Below the pieces are notes generated by a model. The model was not told the origin of the DNA. It searched no databases and was given only the letters and a program-made list of their open reading frames with translations. The position numbers and the translations under genes are program-made. Positions 39,210 through 49,962 of a DNA stretch of 64,000 nt are shown piece after piece (within the stretch, counting starts at the first letter, position 1; each line of letters starts with the position of its first letter). Source of the DNA: Notospermus geniculatus (Eukaryota > Nemertea > Pilidiophora > Heteronemertea > Lineidae); the NCBI GenBank assembly GCA_002633025.1, contig NMRB01002538.1:1-64000 (forward strand), written 5' to 3'.

Positions 39210-39762
39210 CTCCCTCCCAGACTGCGAGCGCCGTGTCAGACCGTAGTAGAACGCAACACGCCGTATCACGCCGGGCCGGTAAACCGTCACACGCCGGGAC
39301 GCGTCGTGATTGAACGCGACGAAACGGCTACCATTCACCCAAGCTTGCCGTGAGAACCATGACAAAACGTGGCACAACGGGACAAAACGCGCAGCAACCG
39401 TGATAAAACGCGCAGTAAACGCGGCAGAACGTGACAAAATCTGAAAGGACCGTGAGATGCCGGGGAATACACATGCTTCCCGTCCCACTACGGACCGCCT
39501 CCAAGTTTTGTTACGGCCTAATACGTACTGTAACGTTTTGTTGCGTTCACCCCGTTTAACTATGGCCTACTAGGTTTCTCATCCGCACCGTGACCGCCGT
39601 GGCAAATTTTTTGACAGTTTAAAAATCTGGCCCGGCAATCACGGCCTGTCACGTTTGCCCATCCCGTCCCCCCGCGTTGTCTCACGTCCATCCTGTTTTG
39701 TCCACGGTGGGCTGAAACGTGATTGACGTGGCCGCCAGGAACATAGTGTAAACGTAGCATTA

Positions 39763-39842
39763 TGGCGAAAACTTGACAGCACGGCAAAACCACAGGAGTA
39801 TGAAGTCACACGGGTAGTTTTTGGAGTCAACTGTCACTATGA
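39763..39842 (+). pseudogene. BEL/Pao reverse transcriptase continuation
   Basis: Directly after the Harbinger duplication the sequence encodes WRKLDS and then YEVTRVVFGVN, the conserved BEL/Pao reverse transcriptase stretch that follows the part seen at 579-947. It is cut after about 80 bases by another insertion. Confidence 0.75.
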
Positions 39843-41345
39843 AGTGAAAACCGTACTACTTTTTAAGCCATTTGGCCAAAACGTACTATCATTGCCAAGA
39901 ACTAGACGAAAACAGTCTGGTGATTTTATTAGCTCATTATCCGTCTACTCCTTGATCCAGGTATTGCACGGATACCGTCTCTCCTGTCAGACTTGTCTGG
40001 GACGAAAAAGTAGTACGCTTTGCGTCCACATCTACAGAATAAACTGTACGGAAATCACCCATCACCTTGTGGCGACTCCAGATGTCTTATCAGCTGGCTG
40101 TCAATCACACTTCCTTTGATGATGGTTTGCAGAGTTTACCGAGGTCACTGTGTGTAATGTTGCTTCGCTGGTCTAGCCCATCTTTACTCAAAATTTGGTT
40201 ATCAAGCTGTGTAATACATGTACATAAAATTTCTAGTGTCTGCTACAGAATTGTGTGTTCTTTGATGAAAGTGGGAAACCGCATCCTACTGTACACTGCA
40301 TTAGGCCTACACCCTTGGGCGTCATGTTCCCTGTAGGCCTACTGGGGAAGTCTAACTATAGGCGAAGGCAATAGTTGTCAAGGGAATCGAAAGCGTTGTG
40401 GCCTATGCTGACTTACATGACTTATATGTCTTGTTGAAAACACTTTACAACAACGTTACTGTCAAATAACTGGCAACAAACGCACTCAGGGTGCGAAAAT
40501 TAATAAAGGGACCAAAAAGTGGTGATCAGAACAGTGATTGGAATGGGACTCTGGGATTGCAAGGCGGGCGCTGTAAGCAGTAGGCCTTCACAGATGTAAA
40601 GTACCAATGTTTCTGTCCCTCAGCAGTATTTCCCCTCATTCTAAGGGAGTTAGTGTGAAATGAGAGTGACTAATTTCACTGGGTAATGATCATCCCGTCG
40701 CTGTCTATACGTCTAAAAAACTACAAAACTTCACAATGTTGGCAAAATGTAAACGCCAACAGGCTCCCTAACGTTGTAATTGTTACACCATCTGATTTTA
40801 CAACTGACCAGACATTCGTCTGCGGGCTATTTCTCTTCTCATACACTTGTCAAACACTTAAGGTGCATCATGGGATAGGCCTGTAATTGAGTTTACAACT
40901 GACCAGGCGTTCGTCTGCGAGCTATTTCCCGTCTCATACACTTAACTTGTCAAACACTTAAGATGCATCATGGGATAGGCCGGTATTGAGAGTGGAAATC
41001 CACACATCACTCTTTAATTACACATTACGCAATCCCAGGTAATCACATCCATGGTAGATAAACTGCAGAAGTATCAAATTAAAATGACTGACAGCTAGGT
41101 CATAAACAGCCTCGTAGTGATGGATTGTTTTCGTACAACTTGTGGGGTATCAGGTAGTCGCAAATCGTACTATTTTGGCCGGCCAGACAAGAATGACAGA
41201 GTAGACGATTACCGTGTAACTTACTGATGCAGGATAAGACGGAAAATGTGTGAATAAAAATTTAGACGGTTTTTGTGCTAGTTGTTGCAAAGAGATAGTA
41301 CGTTTTGGCCAAATGGCTGAAAAGTAGTACGATTTTTTCTCACTG
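39836..41345. mobile_element. DNA transposon remnant with diverged inverted ends
   Basis: The left end (GTACTACTTTTTAAGCCATT...ACGTACTATC, about 39850-39890) is mirrored near 41290-41335, with the arms similar for about 170 bp. Ends near CAGTGAGAAAA suggest a hAT-like origin, but a clean target duplication was not found. No coding sequence is recognised inside. An internal direct repeat lies at 40798-40888/40893-40985 (ACAACTGACCAG...CATCATGGGATAGGCC). Confidence 0.65.
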
Positions 41346-41446
41346 TGTGTTCATCATCAGAGGAAAAATTCTTATGCAGGAAACATGCGCATTAGGCTTG
41401 GAATGCGACGAGGAGCTACCACCAGTGTTACAGCAGTTTATCTTAA
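41346..41446 (+). pseudogene. BEL/Pao fragment
   Basis: This short stretch encodes MQETCALGLECDEELPPVLQ, the BEL/Pao motif after reverse transcriptase in which a helper strand precedes RNase H. It confirms that the insert at 39836-41345 split the retrotransposon. Confidence 0.65.
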
Positions 41447-42964
41447 ATATCTCCAAACCAATGCGGTAGAGAAATTTGGTCCCAACTTATATAGTAGCTA
41501 ATTTTCCTGGCTATCTATAATGGTATCAGCGTCGAAAATTTCCACTGAAAGCCTCAATTTTGTAAAGGCATGTTTTTGCTACTTTTTTATTTGCATGATT
41601 TCATTCAAACTTTTTACATGTATATCACTGTGTTCTACTGATCGCGGCCTTTCATAACATATCCTATAATTTCCACTGTTCTGTGTAGAAATATGATTTT
41701 GGGGCACTACATGTATTATCAAAATTATGTTGCCCATGCTTGCAACACCTTTGACAGAGTCCCTTGAACCCAATGGTCATGCTGGTAGATAAAAATCAAT
41801 GGCTATCCAATAGTTTACGGGATTGACAGTGTGCCAACACGTTGTGATTCGGTCAACTACCATGAATCCGATGAATTGACGCAGCCTGTTATGGAAATTG
41901 ACCCTGCATGACAAACACCATCATGAGAATCTCAGGTCATTTACGGTCGTACCCTCCCTCAATGCCCTGAGGACATCCACCCCGTTTCGGTGGGGAAGAG
42001 GGACATTCCCTCATGTGTACTCGCCAATCGGTAATTCACAAGTAAACCATGCAAAGCAGCGGGGGAATGCCACTTGATGTAATAGACAAATATCGCGCCT
42101 AGTACCACAACGTCTGCACATAGATCTGGTGTTACGAGTTACCGGATACCAGGCTCATAGCATTGTATCTCATTCCATTAATTTATGCATGCTGTCGAAT
42201 GACAGCTGCCCCAAACACATGAACTTGACCATACCTTCGTGTTCTGATCCCATTGGTACGTCCTCTTTATCTAAATAATCCCTGAGAATCATGTTGACGC
42301 GATGTTAATTCAGGAACAATCAGAAACTCAGCGAGTTTGTCAGCGAATCGAGAAATTTTCACAGATGCCATGTTGGGATATGACCAAGACGGGACAGAAG
42401 CTTCACTGTGATTGGCTGGACTCGGCGGAGTCGAGTGCTCTGCTGGTTCCCAACTAAAATGGCATGGATGTCGCCAGGGTCTGAACCAAGCGCGAGTTGG
42501 GGAGCCGGTTGTGAAGACCCTGGGTGCGAGGATGGACAAACACGACCTTTATCCAAGACTGGGTTTTCTTCACTCATTGTGAAGGAGAAATGACAACACT
42601 TAGCTATCATTCACCACCACAGCTCATACATGTAATAGTGCAGATGCCTGTGTCAAAGGTGTTGCACGCGTGGGCAAAAATATTTTGATAAAAGTGTCCC
42701 CAAATCAATTTCTACACCGAATAGTTGAAATTATAGGAAATGTTATGAAAGGTACACAGTGGTAGAACACAGTAATATAAAAATTTTGAAGTAAATCATG
42801 CAAATAAAAAAGAAGTAGCAAAAACATACCTTTAAAAAAATCCGTCTGTCAAATGCGGCTTTCAGCGGAATTTTACGACGCTGATACTATTAGATAGCCA
42901 GGAAAATATGCTACTATATATGTTGGGACCAAATTTCTCTACCCCATTGGTTTGGAAATATTCA
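41447..42964. mobile_element. Foldback element, about 1.5 kb, arms of about 320 bp
   Basis: The left arm (AATATCTCCAAACCAATG, GAAATTTGGTCCCAAC ... to about 41765) is mirrored at about 42640-42964. The ends sit inside the BEL/Pao coding remnant. There is no transposase. The centre (about 41770-42640) is unrecognised. Confidence 0.75.
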
Positions 42965-43830
42965 AGAAAAACTGCTGTCCAGTTTTTTTGCCCATGAGTG
43001 TAACGACTAGCCAGAATCCGGCCGACCTGCCATCGAGGGGAGTTACAGCAGAGACCTTGATAGATAGTAAGCTATGGTGGGAAGGGCCAGAATTTTTGGA
43101 ACAAGCCCCAGAAAATTGGCCGCATAACCGGGTTGAGAAATCGGAATCTGCAGTTCAGGAAGTCAAGAAATCTTGTGTCTGACAGTAGGCCTGGGAGCAT
43201 CCAAGAATGCTGAGCCAAAACTTGATCCAAAGAATTATTCCAGTTGGATGAGGCAAGTTCGGATATTGGCCTGGATACGCAGATTCGTAGGGAACTGTTT
43301 ACTGATACCAGAATGCCGACTGACCAGTGAATTGACAGCTGCTGAAATTCTGAGTGCTGAGAAAATCCTGTTCATCTCATTCCAGCCGATACAAAGATGA
43401 ACAGAAACATGCAGCTCTTTGCTGAGGAATACACAGCATTGTATCATGGAAGGGAGCTCCCGGAGACGAGCAAACTTCTGGGCTTACGTCCTAGATTGGA
43501 TAAGGATGGCCTCATTCGCTGCGACGGTCGTCTAGAGTATGCAGAGGCACTGTCATATGAAGCCAGACATCCCATTGTGTTGCGCCGCAAAGGGGTGGTA
43601 ACAAACCTGACTGTTGATTACTACCACCGGAGAAAGTCAAAACACGCTGCTGGGGTAAATCAGCTCCTCGCACTTTTGTCAACCAAATACTGGATTGTTG
43701 TGGGCCGCAAAGAAATCAGAGATTGTCAACGCAATTGTAAGCTTTGTCAGTCGAAGAAGGCCAGGATAGCTCATCGGTCATGGCTCAATGGACTCCACCA
43801 GCAGCACTGTCATTATGGTGAAAAATAATC
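42965..43830 (+). pseudogene. BEL/Pao C-terminal pol region with integrase zinc-binding and core start
   Basis: Frames here encode VTTSQNPADLPSRGV and LWWEGPEFLEQAPENWP (the BEL/Pao block before integrase). They continue with GLRPRLDKDGLIRCDGRL, LSYEARHPIVLRRKGVV, HAAGVNQLLALLSTKYWIV and CQRNCKLCQSKKAR (integrase N-terminal domain and zinc-binding). Several frame changes occur (near 43173 and 43397) and the catalytic core is missing. The part from about 43272 is duplicated at 51284-52040. Confidence 0.85.
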
Positions 43831-45060
43831 AGCAGCACATCATCAGTTTCTTCACGTTTTTCAACTATTGTCCGGCATTCCTGATTAACAAAACATGGAA
43901 CTGACGAAAACCCGTTTCTAGAACGACTCATTCACATTGGAATAGGCCTACACTGTAGTATCAATCTTTCTTGCATTTCGAACACCACCGTTTTCTCTGT
44001 TCTGAATCCTTCTTCTTCCACTTCTGACATTTTGTGTGCACCCAAGAATTGCACGTTTCTTCTACCTCGCAGCCTACCCAATGCTAGTCCTTATCAGCCT
44101 CCTTGTATTTTCCTCCACATTTATTACCAGATGTTCCTCAAACGTCTGGCTTTTAGGGCATCTTTCTTTTGCTGCACCTTGTACTGCAGGTGGCGTCTGG
44201 CACTGGTAGTGCCAGGTCTTGGTGCTCCAGTCGTGGTGACTCGGCCAGCTGATGTGACGATTGTCACGTTCGATCCCATGTTCACTCCGGCCTGCTCTTC
44301 CACTCCCTCATCCGATGTTCCGACTTTTGCAGAAACTGACGGGCTGGTGGTTCATTAGTCAGAACCATTGGGACATCTATGATTGCTGGGATGCTGATCA
44401 CGTTCTCGTCTTCATGGTCTTCACCGTCTCCTGTTGGCATAGAAAATTCTGGGTAAGTTGCCAGGCCCAAACTTCGGAGGTAGGCAGAGGAGGCAAGAAC
44501 CTCATCCGCAGGCATGTCGATGGAGTGTCCATGGTCAACACGAAATTACAATCCGCAGGAGACATTTTCGACCATGTGACGACTAAGGCCACCTTTATTA
44601 ACTGTAACGGTCAAGGTATTGCCATCGTCGGAGTGGATGTGGCGGACGGTGTAACAGCCGCGGTCGATGCAGTAGGCGTATCTTCTTATAGGCCCGTATT
44701 CTAGAACGTTCCTTAACGTTAAGGTCGATTGTAAAACCATCGAGAACAATAGATTTAAGGTGGACCTTAATGTTAAGGAACGTTCTAGAATACAGCCCAT
44801 AATATGTTCAGTGGCTGCACTGTAGTCAACACGGATGTCCCCGTCCTCGGCTTTCAAAACCACTAGACTTGTACTGGTCGTACCGTTCTTCAGAGTTCGA
44901 CCATACCCATCTGTCTTCTTTCCCTTTATTCCTGAACTTGATAAACATGTCAACATTCAAAGTCTCACAAATCCTCGATACCTTCAGGAGCGTCTTTCGT
45001 GGGGGCCCTCTTCGAACTTGCAGCTGATGGGGCCCCGGTGGTGCTCATAATTTTCATAGC
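43831..45060 (-). pseudogene. Minus-strand gene remnant (copy A), unrecognised
   Basis: Minus-strand open pieces (44282-44515, 44398-44592, 44546-44956) read like a coding sequence with frame breaks, for example ADEVLASSAYLRSLGLAT, VPMVLTNEPPA and WSKMSPADCNFVLTM. The matching sequence in copy B has the same order, so it is a shared, now broken, gene or transposon-derived frame. A foldback GGAACGTTCTAGAATAC lies near 44698-44800, where a short inverted pair (about 44696-44728 and 44765-44798) interrupts it. Function unknown. Confidence 0.4.
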
Positions 45061-45837
45061 TGAAAAGATAAAAAAAAATGGTTTGAAAACACGAGTATGA
45101 CGAGGCCACTTCAGCAAGGGGTGCACAACCACTTATGTCTAGGACTAAATACGCCTGCACCTACTCCAACATGGAAGTCATACAATGACCTACTAGCATT
45201 TCAATCTGTAATGCTTTGACATAGGAGGATCAAATGCATTGAGGGTCCACAACTGTCCCGGGAGAAAAATCGGCTGGCGGGTCTTTTTAGCACCGAACCC
45301 TACAATGCTCAACATGCATGCTGAACCTCCACCCGCTCATGCAAAATTACAGAAATTAAGGTAGCCTATTTTGGCATGATTTGGATAGGGTAATGGCTTA
45401 GGTTTCCCTACCTTTGGGCAGGCGACAATCACGATACTGGATCAATGGCCGTGAAAACAAGTGGCTCCAATACCTGTTGGATATTTAGCAGTATCGAGTT
45501 GCGGCATCACGACGACTCACGTTGCCAACAAGTTGCGTTGTTTGCCCTTAACGGTGTTATATGGCAATCTATATGTAATTCGTTTGGTATTAGTGCACAC
45601 TATAAGTCAGTGAATGAAGCGTAAACCTCATCACCTCGACCTTCAGCAATAACGACGGGCGTACGGATTTAAATATGAGACCGACAAAAACAGCACGTAT
45701 CGCTTTTGTCACGAACAGACGAAGCGCAGCTTTTCATTGATTTCGGAGATTTGTGTTACTGCTTGTTGTGTAACACGAATGCGACATTTTCCGCCTTCGC
45801 GATCATTTCACACATTGTAACCACGTTTTGAGCATCC
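45061..45837. other. GPCR copy A upstream region
   Basis: Noncoding sequence shared with 55080-55736. No TATA box was clear. The last 180 bases are nearly identical in both copies. Confidence 0.4.
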
Positions 45838-46887
45838 ATGTCTAGGCAGACGGTTTCCAGCAGCAGCTCCGACTACACTGTTGAGGTTTTCGTCACCTCT
45901 AGACGACGGACGTATTATAGTCTAAGGAGTCTACAAGAATACTGGGAGGCCCGGCTAGCCATTGCTCTCGTTGATTACATCGCTCCCTTTATTATCGTCG
46001 CAGGCACTATTCTGAACATTGCAACAATCTTTACCGTCATGAGCGGACACATCGGTAACTCGTCCACACGAATTCTCTTGGTTACCCTGGCGGTGAGTGA
46101 CACGGCCGTCTTGAACGTTGGGTTACTTGACTTTTGGTTGTATTACTCGTATCGTATTGATATACAAGTTGTATCACGTTTTCTCTGTAAGTTGCATCCA
46201 TTCCTGGTTACATTCACGAGGCAGGTAGCGTCTTGGGACGTTTTGCTGCTCACCGTCGAACGGTTTATAAGTGTGAGACTCCCACTACAGGCAAGATCAT
46301 TAGTTACAAAGAAAGTGACAATTTTTACGCTTATTTTCATGCTCAGTTTCTTATTTCTTTTAAACTCTCACAAATTAATTTTTGTACGCTACACTGACTC
46401 CCCAACTTCTTGCTCCTATATGTATGGTGACGGTTCGTATGCCAAGTTTTTTCTTGGACCGCATTATTACATAAACTTGATAACGAATGCCGGGCTCCCA
46501 TTCTTGGTCATCTCCATCTGCAATGTTTTTATTATCAGTAAGATCGTCGGTAGCAAAAGGAGGCGGCGAGCAATGCAGGAAAGCGACGCCAAGACAGGAA
46601 CAAAAGAGTTACAGAATATCACAATAATGCTTCTGACTGTCAGCCTTGTGTTTATCATCCTAACCTTACCATCTCCATTGTATTTTATAATAATTGAAAG
46701 AAACTACCAATACGATGGAGCTCCTCCTCATACCCATGCTCTCCTATACCTCTTTCGTTACTCGACACAGATAATGGCCTATTCTAACAGTGCCATTAAC
46801 TTTCTTCTCTATTGTTTGAGCGGTTCTCAGTTTCGCACAGCTTTCATTGCACAAGTGAGAAGGTTCTGTTTAGCAAAGCGACCGTAA
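45838..46887 (+). CDS. Class A G protein-coupled receptor, neuropeptide-type (copy A)
   Basis: This intact, intronless 349-codon gene has seven hydrophobic segments at about residues 43-66, 78-100, 116-139, 159-179, 208-233, 259-284 and 301-326. Family marks are Asn60 in segment 1, LAVSD with Asp88 in segment 2, Cys117 and Cys192 for the extracellular disulfide, ERF (141-143) in place of DRY, LTLPSP in segment 6 and NFLLY (321-325) in place of NPxxY. It would sit in the plasma membrane and signal to G proteins. The overall look is of FMRFamide- or other neuropeptide-receptor relatives, but the ligand is unknown. A paralogue with few changes lies at 55737. Confidence 0.92.
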   Translation: MSRQTVSSSSSDYTVEVFVTSRRRTYYSLRSLQEYWEARLAIALVDYIAPFIIVAGTILNIATIFTVMSGHIGNSSTRILLVTLAVSDTAVLNVGLLDFWLYYSYRIDIQVVSRFLCKLHPFLVTFTRQVASWDVLLLTVERFISVRLPLQARSLVTKKVTIFTLIFMLSFLFLLNSHKLIFVRYTDSPTSCSYMYGDGSYAKFFLGPHYYINLITNAGLPFLVISICNVFIISKIVGSKRRRRAMQESDAKTGTKELQNITIMLLTVSLVFIILTLPSPLYFIIIERNYQYDGAPPHTHALLYLFRYSTQIMAYSNSAINFLLYCLSGSQFRTAFIAQVRRFCLAKRP

Positions 46888-47050
46888 CAATCGCAGGCTT
46901 GGAATGAATTTATGCCCGTTCCACAAGGTCTGAATACATGTACCAATTCAAGGCCAATATGGTTTCAATACCAATTCATCTGCGAGGGAGCCCTTGTCAC
47001 AAACCACCCTAAACCTCCCTAGTGCCCTTTAGTTCAGATCACCTTGTATA

Positions 47051-47464
47051 GTGTTGGGAATGCTTATTGTGTGTGTGAGATTAGGCGTGAAGAATTTAGG
47101 GAGAGTTGTGTAAGAGGTCTCTGTTTTTATGCCTGGGTGGGGAGAGTTTTTGGGAGTATGTGTTGGTCATGTTGTGGTGTGAGGAGTGAATAGGGAGGTT
47201 TCGCAAGCGCCTGGTTAGGCCCTACGACGACGTTTATCTATTGTGTGGGTATACCCAAACAATAGATAAACGTCGTCGTATGGCCTAACCGGGCGCTCGC
47301 GAAACCTCCCTAATGTCAGGGAATGTCCTATGTTTGAAGAGTAGAGGCTGCGGGTTTTCCCTTGTTGTATCCTGTAGCCGACAGGGCGGTGGTTAGCGGA
47401 AATATATACGAATGGTGCTAACTTGAAGATATCGTCTTCTGTGTTGGTTCCTGAACCCGTGACA
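47051..47464 (+). mobile_element. Putative LTR of a Gypsy-type retrotransposon
   Basis: The sequence begins TGTTGGG and ends GACA, directly before a primer-binding-like site. The start is tentative, since no second LTR was seen. A near-perfect palindrome of about 120 bp (47191-47312) lies inside it. Confidence 0.4.
47191..47312. repeat. Long near-perfect palindrome, arms of about 58 bp
   Basis: TAGGGAGGTTTCGCAAGCGC...ATTGTGTGGG is mirrored by CCCAAACAATAG...GAAACCTCCCTA around a TAT centre, with only a few mismatches. It is either a hairpin MITE or a palindromic amplification. Confidence 0.88.
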
Positions 47465-47468
47465 ATTT

Positions 47469-47486
47469 TGGGGGCCCGTCCGGGAG
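47469..47486 (+). other. Primer-binding site resembling tRNA-Pro type
   Basis: TGGGGGCCCGTCCGGGAG differs by very few bases from the proline tRNA primer site used by several retroelements. It follows the putative LTR end by four bases. Confidence 0.6.
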
Positions 47487-49083
47487 CACTTCCGTCAACC
47501 CGTAAGGTCAACGTCATCCAGCGGTGGTAGACGGTTAGTGCAGGGTATCGAACGTAAACGTCCACTTAACGTTCAGTCGGAACGGTCGTGATATCGAAGT
47601 ACCGAAACGTGGTAACGTAACAGCTGAAGTGTGTCACACTGTCAACATCGATGGTTAATATATGATTCCGGAATCGTACGTTGTTCGTATACATGGTATA
47701 GCGCTTCGTTTTGGTGAATGCATTCGGGAACTTCTGGATCGCGGAACTCACATTCATTGGAACAGGATTAGAGAAAACCCGTAGCTTCGGAACGGTGACT
47801 GAACTGCCCGCTGTCGGAGATTTGAATCAAATTCTATTTTTTGTGGTAATAGTTTTCAACTGTGAGCAATGGCCGTTCTGGTCATTGCTCTCAAGTTTGC
47901 GGTTTTCCTTGCGCCAGTGCACCTCGTTACCATCAGGCACATGATGGTCACGCGGTGTGCTGTCACGCGGTCTTTTATTCTTGGATTCCAAGAAATTCAC
48001 CTCCTTAAGGTCCTATAAAGCCTGTGGGCGCTCCGCGCATTGGTACTCCCTGTCTTGCCTCAGTCGTGAGAGCGCCGCCCGTACTAATGCTCGGAATGTC
48101 CACAGTCGGTAAGTTTTTTAGCTTCTATCTTGTTAAACCATATTTCCCGGGTTTTTATAGTATAGTTCAATTTATTCTAGTCTTTCTGTCCTGTTTTCCT
48201 GTTTGTTACATTTTTCTTAATCTAAAATATTGTTATTATTGTTATTTCAGTTGACCACTCACCCACTCACTCACATAGCATACTGACGTTGTCTTATGTA
48301 CAAGTGTCATCTTGAATAAACCTGAAACCTGAATCCGTAGTTGTTGAATCCTCTGAAGCAGTGCGTCCAACTCGTGGACAGCCCGCAGTGCGTGTGCATG
48401 TGTGTATTCAAATCTATACGTTCTACATTCGTGTCTGGAAAGTGGTGAAAAAGGTGAATTATGAAAACAGCAAATGGTGTAATTATTTAACGGTAATTTC
48501 AAAGGTTTAGGTTTCAAAAGGTGTCATAGTGCTTTGATTGCTGTGGTGTTACACTGGTACATGGTTGATTGCAAGGTGAAGCCACACATCCGTCAATGCC
48601 AGCATACATTGTGTTGTGACCTATTTTAATTTGGTAAATGCAAGGGAGTTATTTTATTTTATTTTTTTTGTAAGGCGTGGTAAATTTAACGCAGCCATTC
48701 TATTTTCAGAGCTGGTAGGAAAGTTCAGGGTGATAGTGCCGAATCGAATAGAGTTTTGTGAAAGCGATGGTATGAATGTGCTGTGCGAGTTGATGTAATG
48801 TCTGTCTTTGAAGTGTACCTGTGCGGTGACTGTGAAGGTCAGGTTTAGATGGGTCCGCAAAACGTCATAGTGTAGGGTGTTACAAAGGGTTACATATTGA
48901 CTGAATAGACGTTTACAGTCCGGTGTTTCAGTGTCTTCAGTTCCCAGGGGACAATAAGTTTGTTTGTGTGTTTTTAAAAAAAAACGTTGGGGTAATAAAG
49001 GTACAGGTAAGTGATGGTGTGAAGCCACTGATCCTTTATTGCACAGAGATCAAGTAGTTCTTCAACTGTAGGGTTCAGATCCA
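47487..49083. other. Retrotransposon leader region without coding signal
   Basis: About 1.6 kb between the primer site and gag remnant. No coding frame was recognised. Short inverted word pairs and an AT-rich stretch near 48645-48665 are the only features. Confidence 0.35.
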
Positions 49084-49962
49084 ATGATGGCTGAGGATCT
49101 CAGAAAACTTAAGGATCTTGCTACTGAGTTGGGTTATGAGGGAGAGGATTTAAGAAAGTTCATTCAGAGCGAACAGGCAAGACAGCGGAGCGGGAAGCTC
49201 ATCGTGAGAAGGAGCAACATCAACGTGAGAAGGAGAAACCTGAGTGGGAAGCTGCACAGGAGAAATTACGGTTGGAGGCTTTGTTTAAGGAGGATCAGCT
49301 GAAGCAAGCTGACCATGAACGACAGTTAAAGTTGATTAAGGCCCAGAAGAATGTAGAAGGGAAGGTGAAGAAGGAACACGGTGCTGGAGAGGTAACTGGC
49401 AAGGGGCCTCCGCCCACTTTCAAGACCCTTAAGATTCCAGCGTTTGATGAGTCGAAGGACAATATGGATGCCTACCTGGAACGATTCGAGAGGTACGCTA
49501 CCATCCAGAAATGGGATCGTGACAACTGGTCCATCAACTTAAGCATCCTGCTGAAGGGAAAAGCTTTAGATGTATATTCCAGGTTACCAAGAGATGATGC
49601 AATGAAGTATGATCAATTGAAGGAGGCTCTAGCAGATATTTAACTTGACTAGAGAGGGGTTTAGAAGGAAGTTCCGATCATGTCGTCCTGATGTTGGTGA
49701 GACGTACAAAGAGTTCTCTTCAAGAATGTCCAGTTATTTCCACCGGTGGGTTGAGATGTGCCGAGTTGTGAAGGACTACAATGGGTTAAGGGATCTCATG
49801 GTGAGGGATCAACTCTTCCAAGTGTGTAGCCAGGAGCTGAAGTTGTTCCTGAAGGAGAGGGATCCTACCTCACTGAAAGCAATGACCACCTTAGCGGATC
49901 AATATCGTGAATGCAGAGGAGGGAACATTCTCTACACCATAGTGAAGTCCAACAACCAATAG
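49084..49962 (+). pseudogene. Gypsy-type gag remnant
   Basis: Three frames together encode a gag-like protein: LRKLKDLATELGYEGEDLRKF (start), then FDESKDNMDAYLERFERYA, ILLKGKALDVYSRLP, and after a stop and frame change EGFRRKFRSCRP, GETYKEFSSRMSSYFHRW, LRDLMVRDQLFQVC. This pattern is the capsid region of animal Gypsy elements. No protease or reverse transcriptase follows, so the element is truncated. Confidence 0.8.

Larger units (their letters stand above)
950..39759. mobile_element. PIF/Harbinger DNA transposon, about 5 kb, carrying a nested Polinton
   Basis: The left end reads TGCTAGGTTTACACTATG and the right end is its inverted copy with one mismatch in the first 18 bases. Both ends are flanked by the 3-bp duplication TTA (947-949 and 39760-39762), the usual Harbinger target-site length. 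The similarity continues inward, with diverged GC-rich sub-repeats (CCACG and CACGTT words). Its two genes are a HARBI1-like transposase on the plus strand (1408-2216, resumed at 36043) and a MADF/Myb-like partner on the minus strand near the right end. This divergent two-gene layout is normal for the superfamily. Without the Polinton and one copy of its duplication the element is about 4.98 kb. It is inactive: the transposase has an internal deletion, a premature stop and the Polinton insertion. Confidence 0.9.
43272..46994 (+). repeat. Segmental duplication, copy A
   Basis: This block shares high identity with 51284-56893. The shared order is BEL/Pao integrase remnant, minus-strand gene remnant and GPCR gene, ending at GCGAGGGAGCCCTT in both copies. 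Copy A lacks several insertions present in copy B (about 51390-51640, 52104-53270, 54653-55017). Confidence 0.9.

Noticed and set aside
39836-41345. hAT transposon assignment
   Set aside because: The ends hint at CAGTG but no 8-bp duplication or transposase was found, so the superfamily is left open.
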